A DNA stretch of 64,000 nucleotides, taken from contig NZ_MVJN01000003.1 of assembly GCF_003265995.1 (NCBI RefSeq), positions 62,001 to 126,000 on the forward strand. The letters run 5' to 3'. The notes beneath the pieces were generated by a model, which made no database searches, had not been told where the DNA came from, and saw nothing but the letters and a program-made list of their open reading frames with translations. Positions within the stretch are counted from its first letter, which is position 1; each line of letters begins with the position of its first letter. Below, one piece after another: positions 15,571 to 25,941 of the stretch. The translations under genes and the position numbers were made by a program. This DNA comes from Legionella quinlivanii (GTDB taxonomy: Bacteria > Pseudomonadota > Gammaproteobacteria > Legionellales > Legionellaceae).

Positions 15571-17588
15571 TTTACTTTCATACCCGGCAAAGCGCCTTCA
15601 TCAGGGTTAAGCAGATAAATCCCTTTTCCATCACCGGCTGCCAATACCATTCCTTCGGAAACACCAAAGCGCATGGTGCGAGGCTCCAGATTGGCAACCA
15701 TTACTGTCAGGCGGCCAATGAGATCATCTGGCTGATAAGCTGACTTAATTCCGGCAAAAACCTGCCGTTCTTCCGTGCCCAAATCCAGCTTCAGTTTGAG
15801 TAATTTATCAGCACCTTCCACTGCTTCCGCAGCAATAATGCGCGCTACCCGCAAGTCTATTTTACTGAAGTCCTCTATGGAAATCCGGGCTGCGTCATTT
15901 TCCTTTGCCGGCTTGGCTGCTGCAGGCGTTTCCTGCTTGCCTTCTTCCAGCAAGGCATCGATTTTTTCTTTCTCTACTCGCGTAATCAAAGGTTTAAACA
16001 GCTGAATTTGATGTCCTGTCAAGGGAGTGTCAATCGCATCCCAGTGCTCGGCAGAGCTATTCAAAAACTGTTCAGCCTCTTTTGCCATCATCGGCAACAC
16101 CGGTTTCAGATAAGTTATCAATACACGGAATAAATTTAATCCCATTGTACAAATCGCCTGCACCTGCGCATTTTGCTCGGGATCTTTGGCTAGCACCCAG
16201 GGCTTGTTGTTATCGATATACTGATTGACTTTATCGGCACACTCCATAATCTGGCGGATTGCTTTGGCATAATCTCTTTGGACATAGGCTTCGATAATCG
16301 CTGGTTTAACGCTTATTAATTCCTGGTACAAAGCAGGATCGCTTAAGTGATCGGCCAGACGATTATCAAAGCGTTTATTGATGAAACCGGCGCAGCGGCT
16401 GGCAATATTCACTATCTTGCCAACCAAATCCGCATTGACGCGATTAATAAAATCATCAAAATTCAAATCCAAATCATCCACACGGCCGTTTAACTTGGCA
16501 GCAAAATAATAGCGCAGATATTCCGGATGCAAATGTTTGAGGTAATTACGGGCCTCTATAAAAGTACCCCGCGATTTCGACATTTTCTGGCCGTTTACGG
16601 TCAGGAATCCATGCGTATATACCGCTGTCGGCAAGCGGTGCTGGCTGCCTGCGAGCATCGCCGGCCAAAATAAGGCATGAAAATAGACAATATCTTTACC
16701 AACGAAATGATAGAGCTCGGTCGTCGAGTCTTTATTCCAGAATTCATCAAATGATAAGCCGCTTTCATTACAGTATTTTTTGAAGCTGGCCATATAACCC
16801 ACTGGCGCATCCAGCCAGACATAGAAAAACTTGTCCGGTGCACCAGGAATTGGGAACCCGAAATAAGGAGCATCGCGAGAAATATCCCATTGCTTAAGAC
16901 CAGCAGCAAACCACTCATCAAGCTTATTGGCCACTTCCGCCTGCAGGTGGCCTTTTCGGGTCCATTCCTTCAGCAACATTTCATAACGCGGCAAATCAAA
17001 GAAATAATGCTCTGAATCTTTTTCTATCGGCTTTACACCAGAAATGGCTGACACCGCGTCAAGCAGCTCGGTTGGCGAGTAGGTAGCTCCGCAGGCTTCG
17101 CAGTTATCCCCGTATTGATCAGGCGTTTTACATTTTGGGCAAGTTCCCTTGACGTAGCGATCCGGCAGAAACATTCCTTTCACAGGATCGTAGGACTGGC
17201 GAATTGTTTTTTTAACGATATCGCCATTCGCCTGCAAACGCTCATAGATGCTGTTGGCAAGTGCCTGATTCTCATCCGAGTGTGTGGTGTGATAACAATC
17301 GTAGTCAACGGCAAAGGCTTTAAAGTCCTGCTCATGGCTTTCACGAATCATGCTTGTTAATTCCACCGGTGTAATTCCCAGTTGCTCAGCCTTTAGCATG
17401 ATCGGTGTACCATGCGCATCATCGCCGCAGACGCTGATACACTGGTGTCCCAGCATTTTTTGAGTACGCACCCAGATATCCGTTTGAATATGCTCTACCA
17501 AATGCCCCAGATGTAAATGTCCATTAGCATATGGCAACGCGCTGGTTACCAAAAGTTTCCGCACTTTTGTCATCGTTTCACTCATCAT
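15567..17588 (-). CDS. metG: Methionyl-tRNA synthetase
   Basis: A 673-residue class I synthetase that charges tRNA-Met. The HIGH box appears as HLGH near residue 21, the KMSKS box as KMSKSRG in the middle, and the zinc knuckle as [18 protein letters not shown]. The C-terminal 110 residues (from [12 protein letters not shown]) form the EMAP/Trbp111-type tRNA-binding dimerisation domain, as in E. coli MetG (677 residues). Three Met codons lie within the first six residues without a clear ribosome site. Cotranscribed with the RnfB-like gene, a pairing that is common in gammaproteobacteria close to metG. Confidence 0.96.
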   Translation of the reverse strand: MMSETMTKVRKLLVTSALPYANGHLHLGHLVEHIQTDIWVRTQKMLGHQCISVCGDDAHGTPIMLKAEQLGITPVELTSMIRESHEQDFKAFAVDYDCYHTTHSDENQALANSIYERLQANGDIVKKTIRQSYDPVKGMFLPDRYVKGTCPKCKTPDQYGDNCEACGATYSPTELLDAVSAISGVKPIEKDSEHYFFDLPRYEMLLKEWTRKGHLQAEVANKLDEWFAAGLKQWDISRDAPYFGFPIPGAPDKFFYVWLDAPVGYMASFKKYCNESGLSFDEFWNKDSTTELYHFVGKDIVYFHALFWPAMLAGSQHRLPTAVYTHGFLTVNGQKMSKSRGTFIEARNYLKHLHPEYLRYYFAAKLNGRVDDLDLNFDDFINRVNADLVGKIVNIASRCAGFINKRFDNRLADHLSDPALYQELISVKPAIIEAYVQRDYAKAIRQIMECADKVNQYIDNNKPWVLAKDPEQNAQVQAICTMGLNLFRVLITYLKPVLPMMAKEAEQFLNSSAEHWDAIDTPLTGHQIQLFKPLITRVEKEKIDALLEEGKQETPAAAKPAKENDAARISIEDFSKIDLRVARIIAAEAVEGADKLLKLKLDLGTEERQVFAGIKSAYQPDDLIGRLTVMVANLEPRTMRFGVSEGMVLAAGDGKGIYLLNPDEGALPGMKVK

Positions 17589-17662
17589 AAAAAATTATCA
17601 AGTATAATCTATTGTGCTATAGAAATGACATGAATTAATTAACAGTTTTGCACTCTGCCTTG

Positions 17663-18184
17663 CTAGGGAATCAAGGGCTTGCGCAGCAGCTCCTGCTCTC
17701 TGGTCACAGGCTGGCTTTGCCAGAGGTTATCTTTACCGCGGCTAAAGCAACTTTTACCAGGAGCAGTTTCCGGATTGGAACCCGGCTCAAAATCAAGGTC
17801 TTTCAATATCTGAAGATAGGCATCAGGCTTGGTCTTCCCGTAAAAATCCTCGTAATCGCTCTCAGTCAGATCGGGCACTTCATCCAGATCAGGGGGATTA
17901 ATTAATTGATCCAGACTCTGAATCACCCAATGTAAAAAATTGGCGGCAGCTGAAAAAAGCAGTACGGCGGCGGAGGCGATAGCAGCACAGGCAAATACGG
18001 CAGGCACCATATTTAAAGAGAAGAGGAACGCAAAAGGCTGCCAGCCGCTAAACAGCGCAAAACTCGCAATTGCAGGCAGGGCAGGCGGGAAAAAAGCCAC
18101 CAGACATCCCACTGCCGCCCCTGCGATCAGAGCCAATAAAACAGCAGTCAGCAATTTCCAATGTCTGCGCAACCATTTACCCAT
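17663..18184 (-). CDS. Two-helix membrane protein of unknown function
   Basis: A 173-residue protein with a basic N-terminus (MGKWLRRHWK) and about three hydrophobic stretches within residues 11-95 (LLTAVLLALIAGAAVGCLVAF; FALFSGWQPFAFLFS; AVFACAAIASAAVLLFS). The C-terminal 80 residues are cytoplasmic and polar, with an acidic/Pro-rich segment (INPPDLDEVPDLTESDYEDFYG). AAGGGG sits 8 bases before the ATG. The family is not recognised; it could be a species-level orphan or a membrane-targeted effector. Confidence 0.6.
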   Translation of the reverse strand: MGKWLRRHWKLLTAVLLALIAGAAVGCLVAFFPPALPAIASFALFSGWQPFAFLFSLNMVPAVFACAAIASAAVLLFSAAANFLHWVIQSLDQLINPPDLDEVPDLTESDYEDFYGKTKPDAYLQILKDLDFEPGSNPETAPGKSCFSRGKDNLWQSQPVTREQELLRKPLIP

Positions 18185-18348
18185 TGTTAGCCCCTTAAAT
18201 TGAACCTGACTTAATAACGCGGAATCATGATAGCAATCTTATTTGCACAAGTGAACTAAAATACAACCAATTCATGGTGATTTTAAAACAAACGGCTATT
18301 AATTGGCACAGGATAGAGCCATCTACTACTCAAAACTGTCAGGCCTGG

Positions 18349-19026
18349 CTAATTATTTTGATACAGGGTGGGATCAGCAATACCAGCCTCAACAAACCCT
18401 TTTTGCCGGAAAGTGCAGCTATCACATCGTCCACAGGCTCTTCCCTTCTCATCCGCCTGATAGCAAGACACTGTCAAGGCGTAATCGACCCCCAACCCTG
18501 CGCCCAATCGGACCGTTTCGGCTTTACTCAGATGAATAAGCGGGGTATGAATTTCCAGAGGATTTCCCTCTACCCCAGCCCGGGTTGCCAGGCCTGCCAT
18601 TTTTTTGAAGGCATCCATGTATTCCGGTCGGCAGTCTGGATAGTTTGAATAATCAACTGAACTGATTCCAATAAACAGGTCATTGGCACCGATTACTTCT
18701 GCATAGCCTAAGGCGATGGCCAGAAAAATAGTATTTCTTGCAGGCACATAGGTCAGCGGAATACTGTCTGTGGGCTGGTAATCCGGTACTTCTATCGTCT
18801 CATCCGTTAAGGCGGAGCCCCCGAATTGATTAATATCCAGATTCACAATGCGATGTTCAGCAACCTTGAAACAAGCCGCCACGCGCTTTGCAGCCTCAAT
18901 TTCAGAATTATGACGCTGTCCGTAGGAAAAACTTAAGGCAAAACATTGGTATCCTGCTGCCTTGGCAACTGCCAAACAAGTGGTTGAATCAAGGCCCCCC
19001 GATAATAATACAACTGCTTTTCTCAT
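18349..19026 (-). CDS. queC: 7-cyano-7-deazaguanine synthase
   Basis: A 225-residue QueC enzyme of queuosine synthesis that converts 7-carboxy-7-deazaguanine and ammonia to preQ0 with ATP. The PP-loop SGGLDST is at residues 9-15. The SYGQRH motif follows at 33-38. The zinc-binding cysteines are at the C-terminus ([17 protein letters not shown]). Length is typical. No other queuosine genes are adjacent; QueG or Tgt must lie elsewhere. Confidence 0.95.
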   Translation of the reverse strand: MRKAVVLLSGGLDSTTCLAVAKAAGYQCFALSFSYGQRHNSEIEAAKRVAACFKVAEHRIVNLDINQFGGSALTDETIEVPDYQPTDSIPLTYVPARNTIFLAIALGYAEVIGANDLFIGISSVDYSNYPDCRPEYMDAFKKMAGLATRAGVEGNPLEIHTPLIHLSKAETVRLGAGLGVDYALTVSCYQADEKGRACGRCDSCTFRQKGFVEAGIADPTLYQNN

Positions 19027-19120
19027 AGGTAAGTCTCAAACGCTAAATTCAGGACGATTGTAGCCTAGTTGTGGGATAATGTAATAGTGAACCTGAATAC
19101 ACGACTTACCTTCTCACCCT

Positions 19121-19265
19121 CATTGCCATTAAGTTAAGCTCAGTTGTATATAAATTGTCCTCCCCGCGAAGGCGGGGATCCATCTCTGAACTGGCTATAA
19201 TGTCGATTGAGGAATGGATTCCCGCCTTCGCGGGAAAGGCAAAACTCATTAACTTAATGGCAGTG
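19121..19265. repeat. MITE-like palindromic element, full copy 2
   Basis: A 145-bp copy of the element at 324-469, with ends CATTGCCATTAAGTTAAG and TTAACTTAATGGCAGTG and the same CCGCGAAGGCGGGG centre. The flanks CTTCTCACCCT (19110-19120) and CTCCTCACCCT (19266-19276) match at 10 of 11 positions and read as a decaying target duplication. Confidence 0.9.
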
Positions 19266-19297
19266 CTCCTCACCCTGGATAGCCACAAGGAATAGAG

Positions 19298-21175
19298 TCA
19301 GTTAAGAGTGCTCAAATCACTTTTTGGCGTCAGCAACTGCTCGGCTTCAGAGTTCTCTGTTTCCTTCACTTCAGAAGAACCCTTGCCCGATATAAATAAA
19401 ACAGGCGATTTTTTAATTTTCAGCGGGCTTAAATCCTCTACCTTGCGAGCCGGGTTAGCAGAGAACTCATCATATTCCAAAGCCAGCGGCTCATCAAAAT
19501 CAGGCAGCTCATCTCTTGCAGGCTCGAACTGCTTGAGAATGATGTGCGATAAAGCCGCTATTGCAAAACCCGCCGCCATTATGCCAATACCCGCTCCCAA
19601 GGGCATAAAAATTAAGGACGCAAAGATCACGGCCGGGATCAGAGCGTCAATTAATATCGCTCGAACCAGCTTGATTTTCTGGAAACGCACCATCCTTTCC
19701 TGATAATCGGAATCAACCATCAGACCTTTCATCTCCAGAAACAATGCCTTGCGTTCGTTTTCATCCGTTGAAGCATTAAATAACTGTAGTAACTCCCGGG
19801 CTTCAAAATGATCCTGTTTGCTCAGCGCTTTGGACTTGGAAACATCCAAAGCCCCAGCAATACCGGCATAGGCCGCATTTAGCACAAAACAAAGACTGGC
19901 GCCGAGTAAACCGATCATCATAAAGGTCGCCGGAGCAAGCATGGCTGGCGGAAAGAAAAAACAGCAGGCCACACAAAAAGCTGCCATCAGTCCACCGGCA
20001 TACACCATGTCGTTAATCATGCCGAGCTTTTTATATTTCCAGTCAAGCTCAGTGCGCATGATTAAATTCCTTGCTTCGCGCACTTGCTTCTCTAATTCTG
20101 AGATTTGAGCCGGATCAGCCGTGGCGGTTTTTTTGGCTTTGAGCAAATGCTCTTCCAAACGCGCATAAGCTTCATACAGAGCGGTTATTTTTTTATTGTA
20201 GGCGGTACTTTCCTCATAAAAACGCCAGATGGAAAGACTAAAATCCATTAACAATAAGCCCATAGTTGCCAGATTACCGGCCATGCCCATAGCGCCAGGC
20301 CCTTTGAGCCAGAAAAAGCAGGCCATATTGGCCAAGCCCCAGATGGAGTCATTCAGCAAGCTGAACTTCCTTTGATTCCATTGGGTTTTAAACCGTTCCC
20401 AGGCCGGGATTTTCTGCTCTTCAGCGCTCATCCAGGGGCCAGCGATAGTGTGCTTGAGCAATAAGCTTAAATTGATGGAGAAACGGGTGTAGTAAAGCAC
20501 CCAGCTCATATAACCGGTAATCGGAGCAGGGGCGGCAATGCCTTTTTGCGCCTGCGCCTTGCGGTAGAAATCATCAGGCAGCATCTCAATAACCGAGCTG
20601 AGCATGCCGCCGCCCCACACCCAGTATAGCCTTCGCTCATTGACGTCACTCATCCATCCGATCAGAGTCCCGGTTTTGGCATCAGCAATTTCAGCCATTT
20701 TATCGGCAATGAATTTCCCAACAGTGAAGCCGAGATATTTGGCAGGTTTGTCAGGGCTCTCTTCAATCGCTTCATCAAGCTGCGCTTTTTTCGCCAGCTC
20801 ATCTTCCGGTGCCTGAACTTGCTCGATCTTAAGCAGCAATTGCTCGCATTTCAGATAATCATCATTCAAATCATTTAAAGGATGGAACCTGTTCTCATGA
20901 AAATTCAGATAGGTCTGATACCTTAATAATTCCTGGATGAATTTAAGCTTCTTCTTCTCGACTTCAAGCTGCTCAGGATTTAGAAATCGATATTCTGCAC
21001 CCTTGGTCAGACTAAGTTTGCTTCGATGATAGTTTAGAAATACCGACAGCCAGTCGCGGTTCGCGGCGAGCTCTTTTATATCATAAGGCGCCTCTGCATC
21101 GTCAAAGCGGCGAACCAATTCAAATCCGAGCATTTGATTAAGCATCTCTGAATTCTGAATTGTTCGGTCTGACAT
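19298..21175 (-). CDS. Large membrane and coiled-coil orphan protein
   Basis: A 625-residue protein of no family I know. Residues 1-170 are helical and charged. Several hydrophobic segments follow between about 180 and 340 (VWGGGMLSSVIEML, SINLSLLLKHTIAG, ANMACFFWLKGPGAMGMAGNLATMGLLLMDF). A coiled coil lies at about 325-380. Four more hydrophobic segments lie between 395 and 545, including AAFCVACCFFFPPAMLAPATFMMIGLLG. The C-terminal 70 residues are polar and Glu-rich (SSEVKETENSEAEQLL), similar to the E-block often seen near the end of Dot/Icm substrates. GAGGTGATATC precedes the ATG. It may be a membrane-inserting effector, but that is inference. Confidence 0.65.
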   Translation of the reverse strand: MSDRTIQNSEMLNQMLGFELVRRFDDAEAPYDIKELAANRDWLSVFLNYHRSKLSLTKGAEYRFLNPEQLEVEKKKLKFIQELLRYQTYLNFHENRFHPLNDLNDDYLKCEQLLLKIEQVQAPEDELAKKAQLDEAIEESPDKPAKYLGFTVGKFIADKMAEIADAKTGTLIGWMSDVNERRLYWVWGGGMLSSVIEMLPDDFYRKAQAQKGIAAPAPITGYMSWVLYYTRFSINLSLLLKHTIAGPWMSAEEQKIPAWERFKTQWNQRKFSLLNDSIWGLANMACFFWLKGPGAMGMAGNLATMGLLLMDFSLSIWRFYEESTAYNKKITALYEAYARLEEHLLKAKKTATADPAQISELEKQVREARNLIMRTELDWKYKKLGMINDMVYAGGLMAAFCVACCFFFPPAMLAPATFMMIGLLGASLCFVLNAAYAGIAGALDVSKSKALSKQDHFEARELLQLFNASTDENERKALFLEMKGLMVDSDYQERMVRFQKIKLVRAILIDALIPAVIFASLIFMPLGAGIGIMAAGFAIAALSHIILKQFEPARDELPDFDEPLALEYDEFSANPARKVEDLSPLKIKKSPVLFISGKGSSEVKETENSEAEQLLTPKSDLSTLN

Positions 21176-21423
21176 GATATCACCTCATTTGTTAATATGG
21201 GGCTGGTGATTTTTTAAAAAGGCACAAGCTGTTCTTTTTTATAACATAGCAGGTATTTATCACACAAGCTTAGTTTTTTCATTTTTACAATCCTGAAACG
21301 ATATTTACTGGAATTAATCAATGGATATTGGTTAAACAGGCGAATACAAATGCGCATAGAACTTGGGTGAATAGTCAAAAATGTGTATAATCCTTTGTTT
21401 TTGTTGTCCAACTTCTTACGATT

Positions 21424-23298
21424 ATGAATCTGGAAAAGCATTACGATGTCATTGTAGTCGGTGGCGGCCATGCCGGTACCGAAGCAGCTCTCGCCTCAGC
21501 CCGACTTGGGGCTGAAACTTTACTGTTAACCCATAACATGGACTTGCTCGGTCAAATGTCCTGCAATCCCGCCATCGGCGGTATTGGCAAAGGGCACCTG
21601 GTTAAAGAGATTGACGCACTGGATGGGGTGATGGCACTTGCTGCTGATCAGGCAGGAATTCAGTTTCGCATTCTTAATGCGTCCAAAGGGCCGGCTGTAC
21701 GCGCTACCCGCGCACAGGCTGACCGGGTTCTTTATCGTCAGGCGATCAGGCAATTTCTGCAGAATCAACCTAATTTAAGCCTGTTTCAGCAGTCAGTTGA
21801 TGATCTCATTATTGAAAATGGACAGATTGCCGGGGTTATCACGCAAATGGGTTTAAAGCTGCGCGCCCGAGCCGTGGTGCTGACCGTTGGCACTTTTCTC
21901 GGCGGCAAAATTCATGTCGGCATGGCCCAATACGCCGGCGGTCGGGCAGGTGATCCGCCAGCCATTGCCCTGGCTCATAAACTCCGTGAACTGGATTTAC
22001 CAGTTGGCCGACTAAAAACAGGCACTCCGCCGCGGATTGACAGCCGTTCACTGGATTATTCACAAATGACGATTCAACCCGGGGACACGCCGGTTCCGGT
22101 ATTTTCCTATCTGGGTAATCTTGCTATGCATCCGCAGCAGCTGCCCTGCTACATTACACATACCACCAGCCAAACTCATGAAATTATTCTGGCTAATCTT
22201 CACCAGTCCCCAATGTATGCCGGGGTTATTGAAGGCGTAGGCCCGCGCTATTGCCCTTCCATTGAAGATAAAGTGGTGCGCTTTGCTGATAAATCCTCAC
22301 ATCAGATCTTTGTAGAACCGGAGGGGCTGACCAGTGATGAAATTTATCCGAATGGCATTTCAACCAGCCTGCCTTTCGAGGTTCAGGTGCAATTTGTCCG
22401 TTCTATTAAAGGCTTTGAAAATGCCCACATCACCCGTCCAGGCTATGCGATTGAATATGATTATTTCGATCCACGCGGATTAACCTCCTTTTTACAGACC
22501 AAGGCCATCAGCAATCTGTTTTTCGCCGGCCAAATCAATGGCACAACAGGTTACGAAGAGGCTGCGGCACAAGGAATTATCGCCGGAATGAACGCCGCCT
22601 TACTGGTTAAAGAACAGGCGCTATGGTGCCCGCGTCGTGATGAAGCCTACATCGGCGTACTGATTGATGATTTAATTACCCTGGGAACTCAGGAACCTTA
22701 CCGCATGTTCACTTCGCGCGCCGAATACCGGCTCCTTCTGCGTGAAGACAATGCCGATTTACGCTTAACCGCGAAAGGCCGTGAACTTGGGCTGGTCAAG
22801 GAAAAGCGCTGGCAGCATTTTTCTGAAAAACGTGAAGCAATTGAGCGCAGTAAAACTCTGCTGCAAAGCACCGCTATTCGCGCCGATAATCAGGAGGTAC
22901 TCGAAAAGCTGCTGGAAAAACCTCTACAGCAGGATTGCAAAGCTATTGATCTCTTGAAACGCCCCGAAATCAGCTATCAGCAATTACAGGCTTTAGACAG
23001 TCTGGAGTTACCCGAATTGAGCGACGAAGTCGCTGAACAGCTCGATATTCAAAGCAAATACGCAGGGTATATTGAGCGTCAGCAGTTGGAAATTGAACGT
23101 TTACGAAAGCATGAAACAACACAGTTACCAGACTCTCTGGATTATGCCCAGGTCACAGGACTTTCCAATGAAGTGGTACAAAAGCTTGCTAAAATCAGAC
23201 CGACTACTCTGGCGCAGGCAGGCCGCATTTCAGGCGTTACTCCGGCCGCATTATCCTTGTTGCTGGTTCATTTGAAAAAACATCGGATGCCCGCATAA
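21424..23298 (+). CDS. mnmG: tRNA 5-carboxymethylaminomethyluridine synthase subunit MnmG
   Basis: A 624-residue flavoprotein that, with MnmE, modifies U34 of several tRNAs using 5,10-methylene-THF. The FAD motif GGGHAGTEA is at 13-21. [24 protein letters not shown] and the [16 protein letters not shown] segment are family hallmarks. Length matches E. coli MnmG (629). It starts the mnmG-rsmG-parA-parB block; its stop overlaps the rsmG start by one base (TAATG). This cluster often lies near oriC, but no dnaA was seen here. Confidence 0.97.
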   Translation: MNLEKHYDVIVVGGGHAGTEAALASARLGAETLLLTHNMDLLGQMSCNPAIGGIGKGHLVKEIDALDGVMALAADQAGIQFRILNASKGPAVRATRAQADRVLYRQAIRQFLQNQPNLSLFQQSVDDLIIENGQIAGVITQMGLKLRARAVVLTVGTFLGGKIHVGMAQYAGGRAGDPPAIALAHKLRELDLPVGRLKTGTPPRIDSRSLDYSQMTIQPGDTPVPVFSYLGNLAMHPQQLPCYITHTTSQTHEIILANLHQSPMYAGVIEGVGPRYCPSIEDKVVRFADKSSHQIFVEPEGLTSDEIYPNGISTSLPFEVQVQFVRSIKGFENAHITRPGYAIEYDYFDPRGLTSFLQTKAISNLFFAGQINGTTGYEEAAAQGIIAGMNAALLVKEQALWCPRRDEAYIGVLIDDLITLGTQEPYRMFTSRAEYRLLLREDNADLRLTAKGRELGLVKEKRWQHFSEKREAIERSKTLLQSTAIRADNQEVLEKLLEKPLQQDCKAIDLLKRPEISYQQLQALDSLELPELSDEVAEQLDIQSKYAGYIERQQLEIERLRKHETTQLPDSLDYAQVTGLSNEVVQKLAKIRPTTLAQAGRISGVTPAALSLLLVHLKKHRMPA

Positions 23299-23915
23299 TG
23301 CAGACTATCGAACCAGAATTAGAAAAGGGCTTGCAGCAACTAGGGCTATCCGTATCACCTGAGCCTTTACTTAATTATTTACTGCTTTTACAGAAATGGA
23401 ACAAGGCTTACAATCTGACCGCCATTCGTGATTTGCCCGCAATGCTAAGCAAACACCTGTTGGACAGCCTGGCCATTTCGCCATGGCTGCAAGGCCCGCG
23501 GCTCATTGATGTGGGCACCGGCGCCGGCTTGCCAGGCATTCCGCTCGCTATTGCTCACCCGCATTTGCAAATCAGTTTACTGGACAGCAATGGCAAAAAA
23601 ATTCGTTTTCTGCAGGAAGTTAAACGCCAGCTTAATCTGAGCAATATTGAAATTATCGAATCACGCGTTGAAAACTATAAACCAGCGCCAGGTTTTGATA
23701 CAGTGATAAGTCGGGCTTTCAGTGATCTGTCGCAGATGATAAGCTGGACGAAACACTTGCTTGCCAGCGACGGCATCTGGCTGGCAATGAAAGGACGCTA
23801 CCCTGAAATTGAATTAAGCACTATCGACCAAGGTTTTAAGGTTATTCCCTACAGCGTACCGGGTCTCGATGGTGAACGTTGCTGTATCATTATTGCTAAT
23901 ACTACCAAGGAATAA
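23298..23915 (+). CDS. rsmG: 16S rRNA (guanine527-N7)-methyltransferase RsmG
   Basis: A 205-residue SAM-dependent methyltransferase acting on G527 of 16S rRNA. The SAM motif [15 protein letters not shown] and the [12 protein letters not shown] segment near residue 34 are diagnostic of RsmG/GidB. Its start overlaps the mnmG stop. Length is typical (207 in E. coli). Confidence 0.96.
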   Translation: MQTIEPELEKGLQQLGLSVSPEPLLNYLLLLQKWNKAYNLTAIRDLPAMLSKHLLDSLAISPWLQGPRLIDVGTGAGLPGIPLAIAHPHLQISLLDSNGKKIRFLQEVKRQLNLSNIEIIESRVENYKPAPGFDTVISRAFSDLSQMISWTKHLLASDGIWLAMKGRYPEIELSTIDQGFKVIPYSVPGLDGERCCIIIANTTKE

Positions 23916-23917
23916 CG

Positions 23918-24688
23918 ATGGCCAAAGTTATTGCTATTACCAATCAGAAAGGCGGCGTTGGCAAAACCACCACCGCAATAAACCTGGCTGCCTCTATAGC
24001 TGCACACCGCCAGAATGTACTTTTAATTGATTTGGATCCTCAGGGTAATGCCACCATGGGTTCCGGTGTGGATAAAAACGCACTCGTACATACCTGCAAT
24101 GAAGTTATTTTACGAGATTGCCTGGCTGAACAAGCCTGCCTGGTTACCGCCTGTGGTTACGATATCATTCCCTCGAATGGAGATTTAACCGTTGCAGAAG
24201 TCAGTCTTATGGAGAGAAATCACCGTGAAACCTTTCTTTTCAAAGCCCTGCAGCCCATACAGAACAATTATGATTTTATATTAATTGATTGCCCGCCGGC
24301 ATTAAATACGCTCACCATCAATGCTCTGGTAGCTTCTGACTCTGTATTAATTCCCATGCAGTGTGAATATTACGCTCTGGAAGGACTTGCCGCACTTTTA
24401 AACACAGTCGAACAAATCAGAAGTTCAGTCAACACCCGCCTGCAGCTTGAGGGGGTTTTAAGAACCATGTATGACTCCCGTAATCGACTTTGCTCTGAAG
24501 TGTCGCGCCAATTGCTTGATCATTTCGGCAATAAGGTTTATCGCACCGTCGTTCCGCGTAACGTCAGACTGGCCGAAGCGCCCAGCCACGGGATGCCTGC
24601 ATTACAATACGACAGAACATCACCCGGAGCCGCCGCTTACATGGTACTGGCCGCCGAAGTCATCAGCAAACAAACTGTAACCAGTTAG
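23918..24688 (+). CDS. parA: Chromosome partitioning ATPase ParA/Soj
   Basis: A 256-residue ParA ATPase for chromosome origin segregation. The deviant Walker A KGGVGKTT is at 11-18, the ParA motif LLIDLDPQGNATMGSG at about 34-49, and Walker B FILIDCPPALNTLT near 121. AAGGA lies 5 bases upstream of the ATG and the gene starts two bases after rsmG. It works with ParB encoded next to it. Confidence 0.95.
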   Translation: MAKVIAITNQKGGVGKTTTAINLAASIAAHRQNVLLIDLDPQGNATMGSGVDKNALVHTCNEVILRDCLAEQACLVTACGYDIIPSNGDLTVAEVSLMERNHRETFLFKALQPIQNNYDFILIDCPPALNTLTINALVASDSVLIPMQCEYYALEGLAALLNTVEQIRSSVNTRLQLEGVLRTMYDSRNRLCSEVSRQLLDHFGNKVYRTVVPRNVRLAEAPSHGMPALQYDRTSPGAAAYMVLAAEVISKQTVTS

Positions 24689-24698
24689 AGGTCAATAT

Positions 24699-25565
24699 AT
24701 GTCAGTTAAACGAGGCAGCCTGGGTAAAAACCTGTCCGCATTATTAGGAACCAGCCCTGCTACTGCAATTCCTGTTGCCAAACCGTCTGAATCCAGTAAA
24801 TTAAAACTGGATTTACTACAGCCAGGTAAATATCAGCCCAGAAAAGCGATTGATGAGGTCTCGCTTGAGGAGTTAGCAGGATCAATCAGGCAGCAAGGTC
24901 TGCTGCAGCCAATTGTCATTAGGCCTTTAGAGAATCAAAAATACGAAATTATCGCCGGTGAACGCCGCTGGCGCGCTTGCCAGTTAGCCGGTTTAAGCGA
25001 AGCGCCGGTAATTATTAAAGAAGTTGATGATGAAACAGCGATGGCGATGGCCTTGGTTGAGAATCTGCAGCGTGAAGACCTTAATCCAATGGATCAGGCC
25101 AGAGCAATGGGCAGGCTGCACCATGAGTTTGAATTGACGCATCAGCAGATTGCCGAGTTATTATCAAAATCACGCACTGCAGTCAGCAATTATCTGCGCC
25201 TGCTAAGCCTGGCTGAAGAAGTAATGCGTATGGTAGAGCATGATGATCTGGACATGGGCCATGCCCGAGCGCTGCTTATGCTAAACGCGGAGCAACAGAT
25301 TCAGGTGGCCAAACTTGTAATTGCGAAATGCCTTTCTGTCCGCGAAACTGAGAAACTGGTTAACCGGCTCAAAGAAGGTAAAGCGCCTCAAGCTGAAGAT
25401 CGGGAAATCCCGGCTCACACTCAAATACAGATTCAAACCCTTTCCCAGCATCTGAAGTCAAGAATCAAATTAAAACCCGGCAAAAATGGCAAAGGCAGCC
25501 TGGTTATTCATTACGACAGTTTGCATGACCTCGACTGTGTAATTCGTCAAATAATCGAGAAGTAA
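24699..25565 (+). CDS. parB: Chromosome partitioning protein ParB/Spo0J
   Basis: A 288-residue ParB CTPase/DNA clamp that loads at parS sites. The N-terminal Lys-rich peptide (RGSLGKNLSALLG) contacts ParA. The CTP-binding box is GERRWRACQLAGL, with the preceding NPxQPR-like PGKYQPRK. The helix-turn-helix is near HQQIAELLSKSRTAVSNYLRLL. The C-terminal dimer domain ends the protein. AGAGG precedes the ATG. No convincing parS site was found within the window. Confidence 0.95.
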   Translation: MSVKRGSLGKNLSALLGTSPATAIPVAKPSESSKLKLDLLQPGKYQPRKAIDEVSLEELAGSIRQQGLLQPIVIRPLENQKYEIIAGERRWRACQLAGLSEAPVIIKEVDDETAMAMALVENLQREDLNPMDQARAMGRLHHEFELTHQQIAELLSKSRTAVSNYLRLLSLAEEVMRMVEHDDLDMGHARALLMLNAEQQIQVAKLVIAKCLSVRETEKLVNRLKEGKAPQAEDREIPAHTQIQIQTLSQHLKSRIKLKPGKNGKGSLVIHYDSLHDLDCVIRQIIEK

Positions 25566-25651
25566 ATTTTATTTTTGCATGCCCCTCAACCATACTCATA
25601 ATATGCTGTTTGAAATTGCCATCAACCTGCAAACGATGGTAGGGGGGTCCT

Positions 25652-25924
25652 ATGCAGATCCAACCTGTAGAGCCGCTGGTGGTTCTGCTTAGCTGCGGTC
25701 AAATGAAAGTGACTAGCTATCTTCTTGAACTGACTGAACATAGCCTGAGTGTAACCAGCACTGAATTTCTGGATAAAGATAGTGTCGTTCTTTTTAAATC
25801 CAGATATTTCCGCGGCGAAGCATCGATTAAATCAATATCCTATGATCACTACCGTTTTACCTATGCTTTAGAGATTGGAAATATTAATTTTCAGCCGGGA
25901 TTGCTGGTGAACACCCAATTGTGA
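25652..25924 (+). CDS. Small beta-rich protein, PilZ-like by inspection
   Basis: A 90-residue protein with alternating hydrophobic/polar beta strands (VVLLSCGQMKVTSYLLELTEHSLSVTSTEFLDKDSVVLFKSRYFRGEASI). The overall pattern recalls a PilZ-type beta barrel, but the RxxxR and DxSxxG c-di-GMP motifs are absent, so nucleotide binding is unlikely. A strong G-rich ribosome site (AGGGGGG) is 5 bases upstream of the ATG. It follows parB by 86 bases and may be cotranscribed. The family assignment is tentative. Confidence 0.55.
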   Translation: MQIQPVEPLVVLLSCGQMKVTSYLLELTEHSLSVTSTEFLDKDSVVLFKSRYFRGEASIKSISYDHYRFTYALEIGNINFQPGLLVNTQL

Positions 25925-25941
25925 TCTTTGCAATAAAAATA

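Noticed and set aside
17500..17660. Riboswitch or leader upstream of metG
   Set aside because: The upstream spacer is only about 75 bases and shows no SAM-riboswitch or T-box-like element.
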